Of a stretch of 64,000 bases of DNA, positions 1 to 11,454 are shown one piece after another. The notes under the pieces are model-generated. The model saw nothing but the letters and a program-made list of their open reading frames with translations. It searched no databases and had not been told where the DNA came from. The translations under genes and the position numbers were made by a program. Each line of letters starts with the position of its first letter. Position 1 is the stretch's first letter. Source of the DNA: Eumeta japonica (lineage: Eukaryota > Arthropoda > Insecta > Lepidoptera > Psychidae); the NCBI GenBank assembly GCA_005406025.1, contig BGZK01000745.1, positions 232,100-296,099 on the forward strand. Direction: 5' to 3'.

Positions 1-515
1 GCACACGATTTAAAAAGGCGTGATAATAGCACTATCGGTAATTTGAAAATATCACAAATACGGGTATACTATGAATAAAATATTCGTATAATGTCAAATA
101 AACCCACATGAAAGCGATACCAGGCACAGTAAAATACCGTCTGAAAATTAGGTATAGACAACGTTTTCACATTCATACAAGAACGACATACTTTGTAGTT
201 ATTTTGTGTGGCAGTTTATAAGTAAACCGTATGGACTTTTCTGACTCTAATTTAGTATTTTAGTACGAAATACAATTGTAGCTAACGCCAAATATTCATT
301 TTCAGTAAATATACCGTTATTTGTTATCTTTTCACAATTATGCCATTTGTTTTATAATAGTGAAAATTTGGATGCCAAAGTTATGAAAGGAGACGTTACA
401 TTCTGGGCCAGATCTTCGTACATTCTATTAAAAAATAGCAGAATATAAGGCTTGTATGAAAAATGTATAAAATTCCATTTATTTAGTTTATTCATTTTAC
501 AAAAAAAAAATAATT
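1..515. other. AT-rich DNA, no feature seen
   Basis: I see no open reading frame of note, no repeat that I recognise and no strong dyad here. It is the left edge of the window, so a feature may be cut off. Confidence 0.5.
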
Positions 516-518
516 ATA

Positions 519-745
519 ACTTGCCTGCCACCTGCGGGTTTGCCCAAGCGGTTATAAAATATGTTTCTTCATCTTTTTTGCTGTCAATTTCGAACTCGTT
601 CTTGCTCTCATTTCTGGTTCCGATACTATTCGTCATTTCGATCCCGGTCACGCTTTCGATTCTAATTCCACACTTGGTTCCGCAGACTTGGTTTTGCCCT
701 CGGCCCCATTCTCAATTTCTTCCCGTTTTTCAATTAATTGAGCGT
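519..745 (-). mobile_element. Helitron-like 3' end with degenerate GATTCCG array
   Basis: On the minus strand this ends in a decayed version of the lepidopteran Helitron-like terminus (plus strand reads GCCACCTGCGGGTTTGCCC near 525-545). Inside lies a pyrimidine-rich stretch (about 590-720) made of short degenerate units such as TTTCGATCCCGGTCACGC and CGATTCTAATTCC. The same array-plus-terminus layout recurs at 9.8, 28.2, 34.0 and 54.7 kb. A 121-aa ORF runs across it but is only array sequence translated. The class assignment to Helitron is from memory of the terminus, not from an intact element. Confidence 0.5.
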
Positions 746-829
746 GTCGTGATCAGATTACCGAACTTAGGTTTTTGTTTTGTTTTTTTTTTGAACGTTG
801 TCGTCCATTGGTACTGAGACTTCATAAGC

Positions 830-2450
830 CTTCGATGCTAACAATTATCATTGGCCTAGTAACTTCTCAGACTAAATTTATAAATGAGGATAGGCTATAT
901 CTGTATCTACCCGTGAAAATCACATTAAAATCTGTTCAGTAATTTCAGAGATGTGCGCTGACATATAGAGAAGACAAAACAAAAATAAAAATCGTTGTTT
1001 TTTTACCTTTCTCGCATCGTCACCTCTTCATTTTTAATACACAGCATCAATTTACAGACACGCCGGATTGTTCTGTTTTGTTATTAAATAGATATACCTG
1101 CATAGGTTAGATATATTCGCTTACGCATGAAGCAAAGATAGAGCAGATTATATTGACATATAGTTTTTATATGAGGAGAGACAAAGTAAATGGTTGTATT
1201 AAATTGAATTATTTGAAATGTTGAGTGCCCCGAAATATGTGATCGAGGCTTCAGCAGTAACCTGAATTATTTCTCCTTTAGAATATTTGACAGATAGATG
1301 ATTTACTTTGATTAGAATAAATAACGAACCGCGACAGTTTCGATGATGCATTGCAAAGATAAATAATAAACTTATAGTATAAATTGGGATGATAGATATT
1401 ATATACCTACACATTATGATCTTAATGAAAATACAGTAAACACACGGCAGCGTACTCGTAGTAGAGTAGAGACCAAGAGTAGCGACATTTGACGCAATAT
1501 TAGAATGTAAAAATCATGAGCAATGCACTTTTTCTAAAAAAATAACGAGATCTGAAATAAACACTTTAAACGTTGTTTCTTTTTACAGGCAAATATTTTT
1601 TTAAAGGTAATGTAATTAATTAAATGTCGCAGGAACATATTGTACATAAATCTTTTGCTTTTACAGAGAGCCGCAATTACGTCTTTGTTTCCCTATTCCT
1701 GACCATTCAAGTAGAAGAATTATGTATTATTATACGTATATAGGAATTCTGTTAATAAACAAAGAATTTCATTGTTATTAGATCGTATTAAACGAAAACG
1801 ACCCACTGCTGCTTTGGTATGCAACCGCGTCTCGTAATAATAAATTAACCTTTAATTAAAGCTCTAATTAATATTCTCGGCTCTTTCCGACCGTCGAGCA
1901 GAATCTCGACAACGAAAATTAGAAAAATATTTTAATAGAGGAATATTAAAAATTCTGAAGCATTTTCAGCATTTTTATTCGGTCATTCGCAGAGAATGAA
2001 TTTTTACGTTATTAAGTGGCTAACGTGGCAATGAAAATAAATATTGTCACACGTAACTTAAAAATACTAAAATGCCACTTTATTTTATTTAAAAATCTTT
2101 GAGTAAAAGTAACAGTACACCATGCACCTAAGTAAAAAATTTACGTATTTATATCTATCTGCTGCCCTTGACTTCATTCACGTAAGTTATGAAATATAAC
2201 AACGTATTAAAAAACATAAAAATTGTCCTTTATTTCTTTGTTGTCTTTCTTTACCGATAAAAAATCTTAGACGTCATGCCATGGTTTTGTTCAAAACCAC
2301 AATATTCATAGCGAAATTTTTCCTTTTGATGAATTTTATGATTTAAAAATTAAAAAAGTTTGGGATAGTCGGACATTTTTTTAACTTTCTGTTATGAAAA
2401 TTGAAAAAAAATCTTAGAATTGGAAACGTTATTGATTTCACCCTGACCGT
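830..2450. other. AT-rich DNA, no feature seen
   Basis: About 1.6 kb of AT-rich DNA with no recognisable coding sequence or repeat family. A short dyad, GGTTTTGTTCAAAACC near 2283, is too small to interpret. Confidence 0.5.
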
Positions 2451-2454
2451 TTTC

Positions 2455-2520
2455 TATATATATATATATATCTCTTTCTCTCTCTTGTTCTCTCTCTCTC
2501 TCTCTCTGTGTGTGTGTATT
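2455..2520. repeat. Compound microsatellite (TA)n-(CT)n-(GT)n
   Basis: A run of TA dinucleotides passes directly into interrupted CT/TTCTC repeats and then GT repeats, with no unique sequence between. Compound dinucleotide arrays like this mutate by slippage and are likely polymorphic. Confidence 0.9.
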
Positions 2521-2699
2521 TGGCTTTGTTGAATGTGCGTTTGCGTGTGTGTGGGCTTAGCACTTAGGCGGATATAATCCACTCAACTTATACTTCCTGA
2601 AACTTCGAAGTTTCGCCTGGTACATTAATCTAATGTATTTGATACATGAATCTAATGTATTTAGAAAAATAACTTTTAGACTACTCTACCCATCATCTA

Positions 2700-3230
2700 C
2701 CCACCAAACTAAAATCTAATCAGATTTTTTTCTTCTAACAGTTGCATCGACTGCTGTGAACTGCATAAAAATTGGGTGATTTATTCAAGAAATTTGTTAG
2801 TAGGTAATTATTTTTTTCAAAGTGTTTTTTTACAATGTTTGTCAATCGCTCTACTGATAAATTCCAAAATCTATTCAGTTGTTTTCCTTAAAAAACAATG
2901 TCAATCGCTGGTAAATTCATCAAAATAGGTTTATTGCTTCAAGAGTTATTGTTGGACAAAAAATTCTCAAATAGTGTTTTTAGAATATTTAATTAAACTC
3001 TCTGCTGATAAATTCTAGAATATAACCAGTTGTTTCTTTAAAAAATAGCGTTGACCGTCCAAAACGTATGAAACTCAATTGGTTCGTTAGCAAGATACGG
3101 TTAATAAAAAATTGGAAAAAAATATTTTTTTCAAAAATATTTGTTTTTCGAAGATGTTAGGTACTCCGTAATATTTTTCTGTTTAAAAAACAGCGTCGGA
3201 TGCCATAAAGCAAATCAAAATCAAATAACA
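2700..3230. repeat. Degenerate tandem repeat, about 150-bp period, three units
   Basis: Three diverged units can be lined up on the core 'TTAAAAAA(C/T)A(A/G)(T/C)G': core copies fall near 2896, 3046 and 3191, so the period is about 145-150 bp. The first two units also share CTGATAAATTC about 40 bp before the core (2854 and 3005) and CAGTTGTTT just before it. A related unit in the opposite orientation is visible at about 4975-5052. The units carry no ORF. They lie on both sides of the BEL/Pao fragment, so they may belong to the same insertion. Confidence 0.6.
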
Positions 3231-3299
3231 TGTTCCAAAGACACTGAAGTTGTAAAATAAAAAAAAATGCGGTGTTAAATACATATAGATTTTTCAATT

Positions 3300-3570
3300 G
3301 TAAGAACTCAAACCATATTTTTGAACTCGGAGAGCTTGAAAAAGCAATAAAATCGATCTTTTAAGCATGATGAACTCAATAATTTATCGCTCTTTCATTT
3401 TTAAAACTTTGAGTTCCATACTAGTAAGAAATTTCACGGATGTCCTGAAGAGTCAACCTGTTTAAAAATTTTAAGCTCACAAAACTAACGTTCAATATTC
3501 ATAACTCGAGGAGCTCAAAAAGACAAAATATTACAGCGGAAAGCTTCAGTGATGGCCTGTAGGGTCAACC
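3300..3570. repeat. Dispersed GAACTC/GAGCTC-type dyads, left flank
   Basis: Short imperfect dyads of the form 'AACTCGAGGAGCTCAA' recur here (near 3326 and 3503), each followed by an A-rich stretch. The same motif type recurs at 4590-4775, on the other side of the BEL/Pao fragment. I do not know the family. Confidence 0.35.
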
Positions 3571-3785
3571 ATTTTATAATTTTTTTTCTGTGATATTCGT
3601 ACTGTCAACCAATTGAACAGTAGGTAGGTACCATTTGACCAAATATGTTCAGTAAGTACTTCAGTTAATGAAAGAGAAAAATTTGACTTTGCTCTCTATC
3701 TAGCCCTAGGCAATGTAGAGTGATAAATTGCATCCTAAATTAAGCAATAGATTATTGCCAATAAAACAGAAAATTTTTCTTTAAA

Positions 3786-4265
3786 TCAGTCTATTAATTT
3801 TTTAGTCATCTTTGAACAAAACAATAGACAAATAGACCGAAACTTTAAAAGCAGCTGTAAGTGCAAGCAATCAATGGGTTTTAATGGATAATCCATCCAT
3901 AATATATTTTGCAAACAAGTTTGGTTCCGATTTATGTTTACTCGGGGAAACATTTTTTCTATATCACACATGAGAGTGTATTGAAAAGTTTTAAATAACG
4001 TAAGTATATTAAACAACTCATTTTGAACTATTAGTCCATTTAACATGACATCGTTTAATGAAATTTTAATTTTCAATTTTAGACTCCCTTTGAAGACTAC
4101 ACGCATTTTTGTAGTTTTGCTGCATTCATTTAACACAGCATGGTGTGCTAAAAAGTATACCGCGCCATTACAAATATCATACTCTGCAACATCAATAATT
4201 TTAGCATACCAATGTTTTAAATATTCGTCTATAAATATTTTATACTTTTCGAAGTACTATGTTAG
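3786..4265 (-). pseudogene. BEL/Pao retrotransposon reverse-transcriptase fragment, decayed
   Basis: The minus-strand frame starting near 4262 reads through about 160 codons without a stop. It includes AEYDICNGAVYFLAHHAVL, then TTKMRVVF, SLNDVMLNG and CDIEKMFPRVNI, then LQNILW. In BEL/Pao pol proteins this is the conserved entry to the reverse-transcriptase domain: the HHAV / KxRVVFD / SLND / DIEKMYRQV / ILW series. Here the usual 'VVFD' aspartate reads K and 'EKMYRQV' reads EKMFPRV. After the ILW block the match fades, there is a stop at 3786, and the catalytic YVDD box is not found. A stop also ends the frame upstream. No protease, integrase or LTR is visible nearby. It is a dead internal fragment. 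Host-genome origin is the default, but the flanking DNA is unusual (see findings). Confidence 0.85.
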
Positions 4266-4579
4266 ACCAAAATTTACCAACTAGACCAAAATTTTAAAAG
4301 CAGCTATTTAAATAGCGTATCATGTATATAATACACATAAATTCCTTTTTTCAACAAATACAGATTAATCTTCCTTACAATTTTATTATACAATATATTA
4401 TGTATATATATGAATGCAATTTTCCAAAACCTTTTGATTTGGGCTCAAATATTATGCAATATACCGATACTCATTAATGCTGTACATTATACATAAATGT
4501 TCTTCTATTCAATACTTCATGAAAAAAATCTGAAAGACGCTGAACCCTGCACGCCATCTTAAAACTTCTTGCTAAGATA

Positions 4580-5055
4580 TTTATCAATGTGTTTTGAACT
4601 CCTCGACTTTAAAAATATAGTTGTCTGTAAGATGATGTACCCTGTGGGCTACCCGTGAAACTTCTTGCTGCTTTTGATCTCAAAGCTTTCAAAAATATAT
4701 CTCGCAGCAAGTTATTGAGTTCTTCGAGCTCAAATAATAAGTTTTGATCCTTTTTCAAACTCTCGAAACTCAACAATATAGCCTTAAAATCCATATTTAT
4801 TTAAAAACGAACCATTTTTTTATCCACATTATATCTTTTAAACGCTTCATTTGATTTTTCTCTGCTTTCCAGCAATCGATTCAGTTTTTAAGCAAAAAAA
4901 AGACGATTGAGTATCAAACATCTATCTGACTAGAATTTTGCAAGTTCTTTTGGAAAAATCCTTCTTCTTCAAATTTTTCGTTAACGATATTTTTCAAACA
5001 AACCAACCGATTTTAATGCTGTTTGCGTCGACCTACGTTGTTTTTTGTAATAATT
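4580..5055. repeat. Right flank of the Pao block: GAGCTC-type dyads plus inverted 150-bp-type unit
   Basis: Dyads like TTGAACTCCTCGACTTT (4590) and GAGTTCTTCGAGCTCAA (4718) match those at 3.3-3.5 kb. At 4975-5052 the plus strand carries a unit that resembles the reverse complement of the 2.7-3.2 kb repeat (TTCGTTAACGATA ... GCGTCGACC ... GTTGTTTTTTG). Similar sequence on both sides, partly in inverted order, makes the whole 2.7-5.06 kb block look like one composite insertion. Confidence 0.45.
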
Positions 5056-5059
5056 TATA

Positions 5060-6160
5060 TGGATTTTAAAAAGAGCGGAGAATGTAATAGAAAGCAACTT
5101 ATATCGCAACATATATAAAATACAAAACAAGCCGATCGGAATTGTCAAATGAGTGATATTAAAACGACTGTCTGTGGTGTATATCTTAAGATAAGATATT
5201 AAATACTAAAAAAAAATAAGGAACCGGTTATTTTATATAAGAAGAATAAATAAAAATGCTCCAAACAAGATTACATCACCCCCCTTACATACTCTTAATT
5301 TATACCAAGATGTTATATATATACATTTAGTGCTTTAAGCTTGCTCGGCGCGGGTGACCATGTTCGAAAAAAAAATTTAATATGCCCTTCAAGGCCATAA
5401 TCAAGTGGTTCGACTTGACTTGATTTAAAAATCATGTCAATGGAATCGTTCGTTGTTGCCGAAACCGCTGCCTTTTAATCATTTTTTATTCGAAAGGTAT
5501 ATTTCTATGGATGTATGAATATATTTGAATTAGGGTTTCGTCCTGCAGAAGCTAGAGGATCTTCTCAAATGACGCAATTCCTAAGGCTAATATTTACTCA
5601 ACAAACTTTTTGTCATTAAGGATTCGTTCGAAATAATTGAGATAAGAATTACTACTAAATGTTAATTTAAAAATATCAAATATTAATTTATTTTATTTAA
5701 AATCATAACTAAAAACACATTTTTTTTTCTAACATATACACGGTTATTCTTTATTTACATATAATAAAAAATATGCCTACAGCACCGTACACGTGACAGA
5801 AGTGAAAATTATTAAACTTAGATACGTCATTATTGATAAAACTTTAATAATTTAAATATACTCACACGATAACTGTTGCCGAATATAATCAAACATTCAT
5901 AGGACACAAATATAAATAATCACAAAACACAATGATAAATATTAATTGCACAACGCATGGTACCTCCGCTGTTCATATATATATTAATCTACGACGCGCG
6001 CATACCCAACACTATTTTATTCCATCGCTATGTAGCGTTGTGTATAAGTCATTCTAATTTGCTCCTCTCCCGTGGCGTAGAAGTGTATAACTCTCTACGT
6101 TATATCTTTTTTCTCTCTCATGTAACGAAATGTGCCTAAACGTGGCGCTTCCTTGAACTT
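5060..6160. other. AT-rich DNA, no feature seen
   Basis: AT-rich, no ORF with recognisable content, no repeat family that I could name. Confidence 0.5.
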
Positions 6161-6164
6161 TAAT

Positions 6165-6700
6165 TCTCGTGCAATTATCGATTATCGATTCGCTGCCTAA
6201 GAAGTTACATGTCAAAAAAAATACAGAATAGGAGGTATTTTCAATACGAAACCAATTCTATTCATCATGTATATTTATTTGTGTAAGTGGGCAACGTAAC
6301 CACAAGAGAGCGAAGGCAACCTTCGGAATGTTTTAGCTCGAAACAGGACACCGGCGCCGGCGGCGCGCGGCTAACACGTCAATAAGGCTATGCAAAACCC
6401 GAAGCGAAATTCCATTAGGCGAAATTTTCCAGAGCGTTAGAACCGCGTTTGTGCGACCGGCCGAAAATAAATCAAATGACGTGTGCCGCCGCCCCGCCCG
6501 CTCAGAACTACTGACCCATATATTTCAGGCTAGCCTTTAAGCGTACCTAAAATTTTACCTACTACGCGTATCGGCCGCCCTTTATGCGGCCAGCGGCATC
6601 GAGTTTCGAACCCTTGTTTGTACTGACAGCGTCTTACAGTGTATTCTAATAAAGATCTCTTTCCGGTTTATCCCGGGTGCGGCGCGGTGTTGGCCTACTT
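6165..6700. other. GC-richer repeat-poor block (candidate regulatory DNA)
   Basis: GC content rises sharply against the AT-rich surroundings and CpG is frequent (CGGCGCCGGCGGCGCGCGG near 6350). The block opens with a tandem ATCGATTATCGATT (6177-6190) and contains CCTTTATGCGGCC near 6583. No repeat family or ORF accounts for it. Such blocks in insect intergenic DNA are often conserved enhancers; this is inference. Confidence 0.3.
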
Positions 6701-7019
6701 TTATTTAGGCAATTACTATAAATGGTGAATGTGCGATAGTTTACTTTACACAACAGTTTTAGCGTCTTTGTTTTTGAATGTTTTTTTATTTATTATGGGA
6801 TAATTCAGCAATAAAACTTCTGTTGATGTGTGGAACTGTGTACGTATGTCATCTGTAAAATGAAGTATCTGTGATTTGATGCCTGCATTTTTGCTATTAA
6901 GCATAGTTATGATGTTATGTTTATGTGTAAAAGTTCGAAGATTGAATATATATGAAAAAAAAACAGAAAGGTCGTATACTTCAGTTGCATTATTGAAATA
7001 ACGAATATTTTACAGTACC

Positions 7020-7287
7020 TGTATTTAGTTATTCCCCTACCTGACGGCCTTATTAGCATAAACAGATCTCCGCCAGATCGATCATCTGATTTATTGAATT
7101 ATGCGAGGAGGAATGGAGGGTACCGTACTCTGGGAGGAATATCCTGAGTGCGAAATCTGAGGCGGCGGCGTGGAATAAGCGCACGTCGGTATTTAGAGCA
7201 GCCGCGTCGAAAGTAGTAGTGTGGGGTCACGTATACTTACGACAAAAGAGGGCGTCGTAAAGTATATATCAACGTTTAATTTATAAA
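7020..7287. other. GC-richer block with no gene (candidate regulatory DNA)
   Basis: A moderately GC-rich patch (GAGGCGGCGGCGTGG near 7158) without ORF or recognisable repeat, ending where Helitron-like sequence begins. Confidence 0.25.
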
Positions 7288-7289
7288 AT

Positions 7290-7440
7290 ACTAGTCGCGA
7301 CCCGCCTACTTCGCTAGGCACGAATTAAAATCTAACGAATTCCGGTCAATTCTATCCTCAACACGGTGCCACTATCCATCTTAATTCCGGCTCCACCGTC
7401 GGGTCTCGTCTCGGCCGCGTTTTAATCGAGATCGAAATGA
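7290..7440 (-). mobile_element. Possible Helitron-like terminus, short
   Basis: ACTAGTCGCGACCCGCC at 7290 followed by TACTTCGCTAGGCACG resembles a terminal hairpin and CTAGT end read from the minus strand. Then come TTCCGGTCAATTC and TTCCGGCTCC units like those in the clearer copies. The far end is not visible. Confidence 0.35.
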
Positions 7441-7449
7441 TGCAGTCTT

Positions 7450-7860
7450 GGGTTTAAACTAGCCGAATGAAATATCTTGCGTTACGTATTGCTTTTCAGA
7501 TACGAATGCGAAGTCTTCGAACATTCCTAGAAGAGTAGACGCTAGGCGGGCGGCGCGGCTGTGGGCGGTCTGGCGTCGAGCGCCGCCGCCCACACGGGCC
7601 GGCCGGACCTCGTCAGGCGAGGCAGGCATGTCGCTCGCCACTTTGCACTGAACCGCTCATTGATAAACGAACTAACGTCCACATATTGATCCGATCGCCT
7701 CTAATCCGCATCGTGTCTTTATCACTCCACTGAGGAGACAAAATCTTATTTCGGATTAAGAAGACTAGGCCTTTGAGCCTGCAACTTTGATTCGGTACGC
7801 ATCGAGAACTTCTAACGACCATCATCAGCGATGCGATGCCGAATTAGGGGGCCGACAGCT
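7450..7860. other. GC-rich repeat-poor block (candidate regulatory DNA)
   Basis: CpG-dense sequence (GGGCGGCGCGGCTGTGGGCG near 7547, GGGCCGGCCGG near 7597). Two short minus-strand ORFs of 60 and 70 aa overlap in different frames and look like compositional by-products. Nothing else explains the block. Confidence 0.3.
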
Positions 7861-8600
7861 TAACGTTATATTTGGCGTATGGAAAAGTGCTCGTATGTGA
7901 TGTGATATAAGTTAAGAACTTGATGGTCTTTAGATTCGTGTTCGGGAATTGAGTACCTAACATTTTACTCGAAACAAATTAACGCACTGGCTATCGACCG
8001 CGCTCTTTAAACAACTAATTTATATTTCAATTGAAGTCTCATGTATAGAAATTGATTCTAGTAGGCATCGAGGTTACTGTCGAACATTTCTTATTTTATG
8101 TAGAATTAATTCGAATTCTGCGCCTTCATCGCCATTTCGGTTAAAATTTTGAAAAGTACACTGTCAGCCCACATATGCAGTAGGGTTCGTGACTGTGTAA
8201 ATTGTCAATAATGTTTCAGCTCATAAATTTCTAACAAGTTATATTGTAACAAAATAGTTGCCTATCAATAACAAGAGTTTCATAGCTAACAGCTAGAATT
8301 ATTGACTTGTGCAGATTGGGAGGTGTAATGGATATAACAGGATACTTATATAATGGTATATAAGCATCTTATATAACAGGATACAACAGTATATTCAATT
8401 AAGGGTACTTCCGTAATTGAATGTGCTTGTGTACGATTTATCTGGTAGCGAGTGTAACTGGGTACAGACATAATAACTAACACAAAATCATAATAATTTC
8501 TGAATTTTACGCGTGATACATACCTCGTTTTAATGCGTTCTTGTGTAGTAATTTATACGAAACCGGAATTTATGTCGAAAGCGGGATCCATATCTGAATC
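7860..8600. other. AT-rich DNA with small dyads
   Basis: No gene seen. Two small dyads lie close together: CTTATATA/TATATAAG with a 4-nt spacer (8345-8364) and ATTCAATTA/TAATTGAAT with a 12-nt spacer (about 8394-8423). Confidence 0.4.
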
Positions 8601-8619
8601 AAGAGATATAGCGTGATTG

Positions 8620-8789
8620 GAAAAAAGAGAAACTTAGGATTGGAATAAGTAACAAGCCTGAATCCTAACGGTGCAACCCAAACTTAGAATAAGGACCGGA
8701 TTGCTATCGATGATAGTGAGATTATCCTATAATCAAAATGAGGAATCAATTCTACGTCCACACGGGCGGAGCCGCGGGCAAAAGCTAAT
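8620..8789 (+). mobile_element. Helitron-like 3' end
   Basis: The plus strand ends in CACACGGGCGGAGCCGCGGG then CAAAAGCTAATG. This is the terminal GC hairpin followed by a CTAGT-like end (here CTAAT) typical of lepidopteran Helitron-like elements. The preceding 150 bp carry purine-biased units (GATTGGAATAAG, AAGGACCGGATTG). The 5' end is not recognisable. Confidence 0.55.
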
Positions 8790-8799
8790 GTTTCTAAAA

Positions 8800-9800
8800 A
8801 GGCTTTTTGGCATTTAGAGTGTCAATGCATGAATTAAAAAAATACCTATAAACTGTCAAAGAATTGGTACATTGTCTAATATATCTTAAGGAGTTTATAA
8901 GAACGATTAGAGGGTGGAGGCATCATTACACTGAAAAGACTGATAATTTTTGTAAATAATACTTATTAAAGACGTGCATTAAAACACACAACTGACATTA
9001 TTTTAAATTTTCTTTGCAAGAAATATATTTTATGTTAGACCATTAATTAACGCAAAATAAATGAATCACGTTCAAAATAAATATATTCAAGAAATAGAGC
9101 ACAGTCGCGAGCGCAATTCCAAAGCGTTCACGTAACTTGTCGGTCGACTTGTGAACTATCGCGTCCATTTTTCTGGGCGGAGAAAATAAAGCCCAGAAAT
9201 ACAGGACCTGCCCACCGCGCCTCCGGCTCATTCCCTGCGGTTCGTTGTTGTTGCTTTCGGCCTTGAATTCTCAAGAAGGATTCAGAATTTCATTATTTTC
9301 GTAGATATTTTTGTATTACTGGTGTTTTCTTGAGTTCTCTTAATATAGTACTGTAAATGTTCTGAAATATTACACGTTAGGAGGATCCGTGCTAATAATT
9401 CGAACAAAATATGTACATTGTGTTTTTTTTTTGATATAATCTCTCAACGGCTACTACTTTTTCCTCTTGGTTATGTCACATTTAAAAACTCGGAGATGAA
9501 ACGGGTAACTGTTTTTTTTAAAGATCATATAATGGCGCAAAGAAAAGTTGAATCAAAGTGCCTTCACGTAATAACTGTACATATATTTGTGCATATTATA
9601 AATAAATGTATATATTATATAAACAATATACACATAGATTTTATAATTACTTATTTCGCGAATACAAAGGCAATAATTAATTTATTAATTTCTAATTAAT
9701 ATGACATGAAAATACATGTGTAATAACTGTGTGGTTTCTATTAAAATGAATGCAAACATCCCCAGCTTATTATTATAATACATATGATGATTATGATATT
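8800..9800. other. AT-rich DNA with a small GC-richer patch at 9,090-9,245
   Basis: No gene or repeat family recognised. A 93-aa plus-strand ORF (9418-9699) has only AT-rich low-complexity codons. Confidence 0.45.
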
Positions 9801-9814
9801 TTAAAAAAAATCAA

Positions 9815-10345
9815 CTTCCGCCCGCATAGATATTGACCGCTCACGATAATCAATCGTGATCCTGATCGATCCTGATGCCTTTCTCATTTCCAATCCCGAT
9901 CTTGTTTTCGACGCCGATTTGTATCACTCTCGATTATGAATCCAGCCTTGAGTTGAGTTGAATTAAATTCTGATTCCATTTTCGATCCCAGTCCCATTTT
10001 TAATTCTGATCTCTTCTTCTTCCGATTCCGGTCACGATCTTAATTCTAATTTTGGTCGAAATACGATTTCGGTCTCGTTTTCGATTTTGAACCCTTCCGG
10101 TCTCGGCTTTCGATTCAGCTCCTCGTTCCTTTTGCAATTACGATTCCGTTACCGCTCACAATTCCGATTTAGACGAAGTCGGGGCAAATTCTAGTGTCAA
10201 AATAAAATTTATGCTATATTACTTGAGTACAGTGTCGCATTCTATGAATGTAAGAATTGTTAGAATCTATAATAACACAAATATGTGGATGAAGCCAAAG
10301 CGAAATGTTAATAGTCTATTTCATTCAAGGGTTTTCTTATTATCA
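9815..10345 (-). mobile_element. Helitron-like element with degenerate GATCCTGATTCCG array
   Basis: From about 9860 to 10160 the plus strand is an array of loose decamer-like units (TCGTGATCCTGATCGATCC, CCAATCCCGATCTTG, TTCCGGTCACGATC). It is followed by ATGCTATATTACTTGAGTAC and TTCTATGAATGTAAGAATTG. That second part matches 34,350-34,410, which also follows such an array, so both are copies of one element. The left terminus (CTTCCGCCCGCATAG, about 9815) is decayed. Confidence 0.6.
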
Positions 10346-10799
10346 GTTAATTAATATAATATCGGATAATTTTTAGCATCGTTTTAGTAGTTTGATTCGA
10401 TAATAACAATAAGCAGATAAGGTGGTATATGGAATGCCAGTTTCCTCTTTCAGACATCTTCTCAATCACCAATGCAACACATTGCCAGTTTCATAGTAAT
10501 TGTATGAATGGTTTAACCACGCAAAAAAAAACATCAAACTACACCTTTATCATATATTACACAACTCCAGTCCCTCCACGTATAAACGGAAGATGCATCT
10601 CACCACAATTCAAAGTCGTAACTCGCTTCATATAAATTTTCATACAAAATTCAACCTTCCTTAATTCCGATAAAAAGCACAATATGCACACATAGAGACA
10701 CACGCGACTGTGTAAAAACAAATGAGTTTACTACTAAAGAAATTAAAAATTCATCAAGACAGATAAAATCTTTTTAAGTTACAAAAGAAGACGCATACC

Positions 10800-11150
10800 A
10801 ACCAAATAGACTGACGGACAATAACCTGTCATTTGTACAATTACATATTCTTACCGTATGTATACCAATTTCGTTGAAGTCCGGTGAAACCTTTTCGCTT
10901 TATAAAGAAACAAATAGACAGATTGACAGACAGTATCTTATCATTTGCACAATGTACCAATTTCCATAAAATCGGTAAAATATCTTTTTAAATAATAAAA
11001 TAACAAACAGACAAATAAACTGTAGTCTATCGTTTGTGCAATCACATATTCTTATTGTGATGAGAATTGCATCGCGATCAGTCAAGCTATTCTTAGGTTA
11101 CAAGAAGACGTAATGACAGACAAACAAACAAAAATTTTTAAAGTGGTAAA
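10800..11150. repeat. Degenerate tandem repeat of about 90-115 bp, three units
   Basis: Units are anchored by GACGGACAATAACCTGTCAT (10,813), GACAGACAGTATCTTATCAT (10,927) and ACTGTAGTCTATCGTTTG (about 11,020). Each is followed by TTTG(T/C)(A/G)CAAT and preceded by runs of CAGACAAA/ACAGATTG. The spacing shrinks from 114 to about 90 bp through deletions. A CAGACAAACAAACAAA run closes the array near 11,116. Function unknown; the 61-aa ORF inside is a by-product. Confidence 0.55.
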
Positions 11151-11454
11151 ATTGGGGTCAATTAGTTATAAAAATAATATCTATTAAGAAATTTCATTAA
11201 AAAATTGGGATTGATTTTAAGGGTTTCGGTTCAATGCAGGGCCATACTGAAAGAATATAAGATATTTTGCGATAAATTTTATCGAGTTTAACTATCTCAT
11301 TATTTTTGTAATTCTATATCCTAAGACGAAAACAATCTAAGAAAGAATAAATATTAATGCGATTTTCATTTGAAATCAATCTTTATTTTGACCCAGGAAT
11401 AGTCAAACAAAAAAAAAATGGAATGGTCTTGGTCCTTTTTTTATTTAATTTGCA

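Noticed and set aside
452..817. 121-codon plus-strand ORF with hydrophobic residues
   Set aside because: It is the translation of the TTTCGATCCC-type array of a Helitron-like element; hydrophobicity comes from T-rich codons.
2700..3230. CRISPR-like spaced repeats
   Set aside because: Repeats are diverged, about 150 bp apart, AT-rich and in a eukaryotic context.
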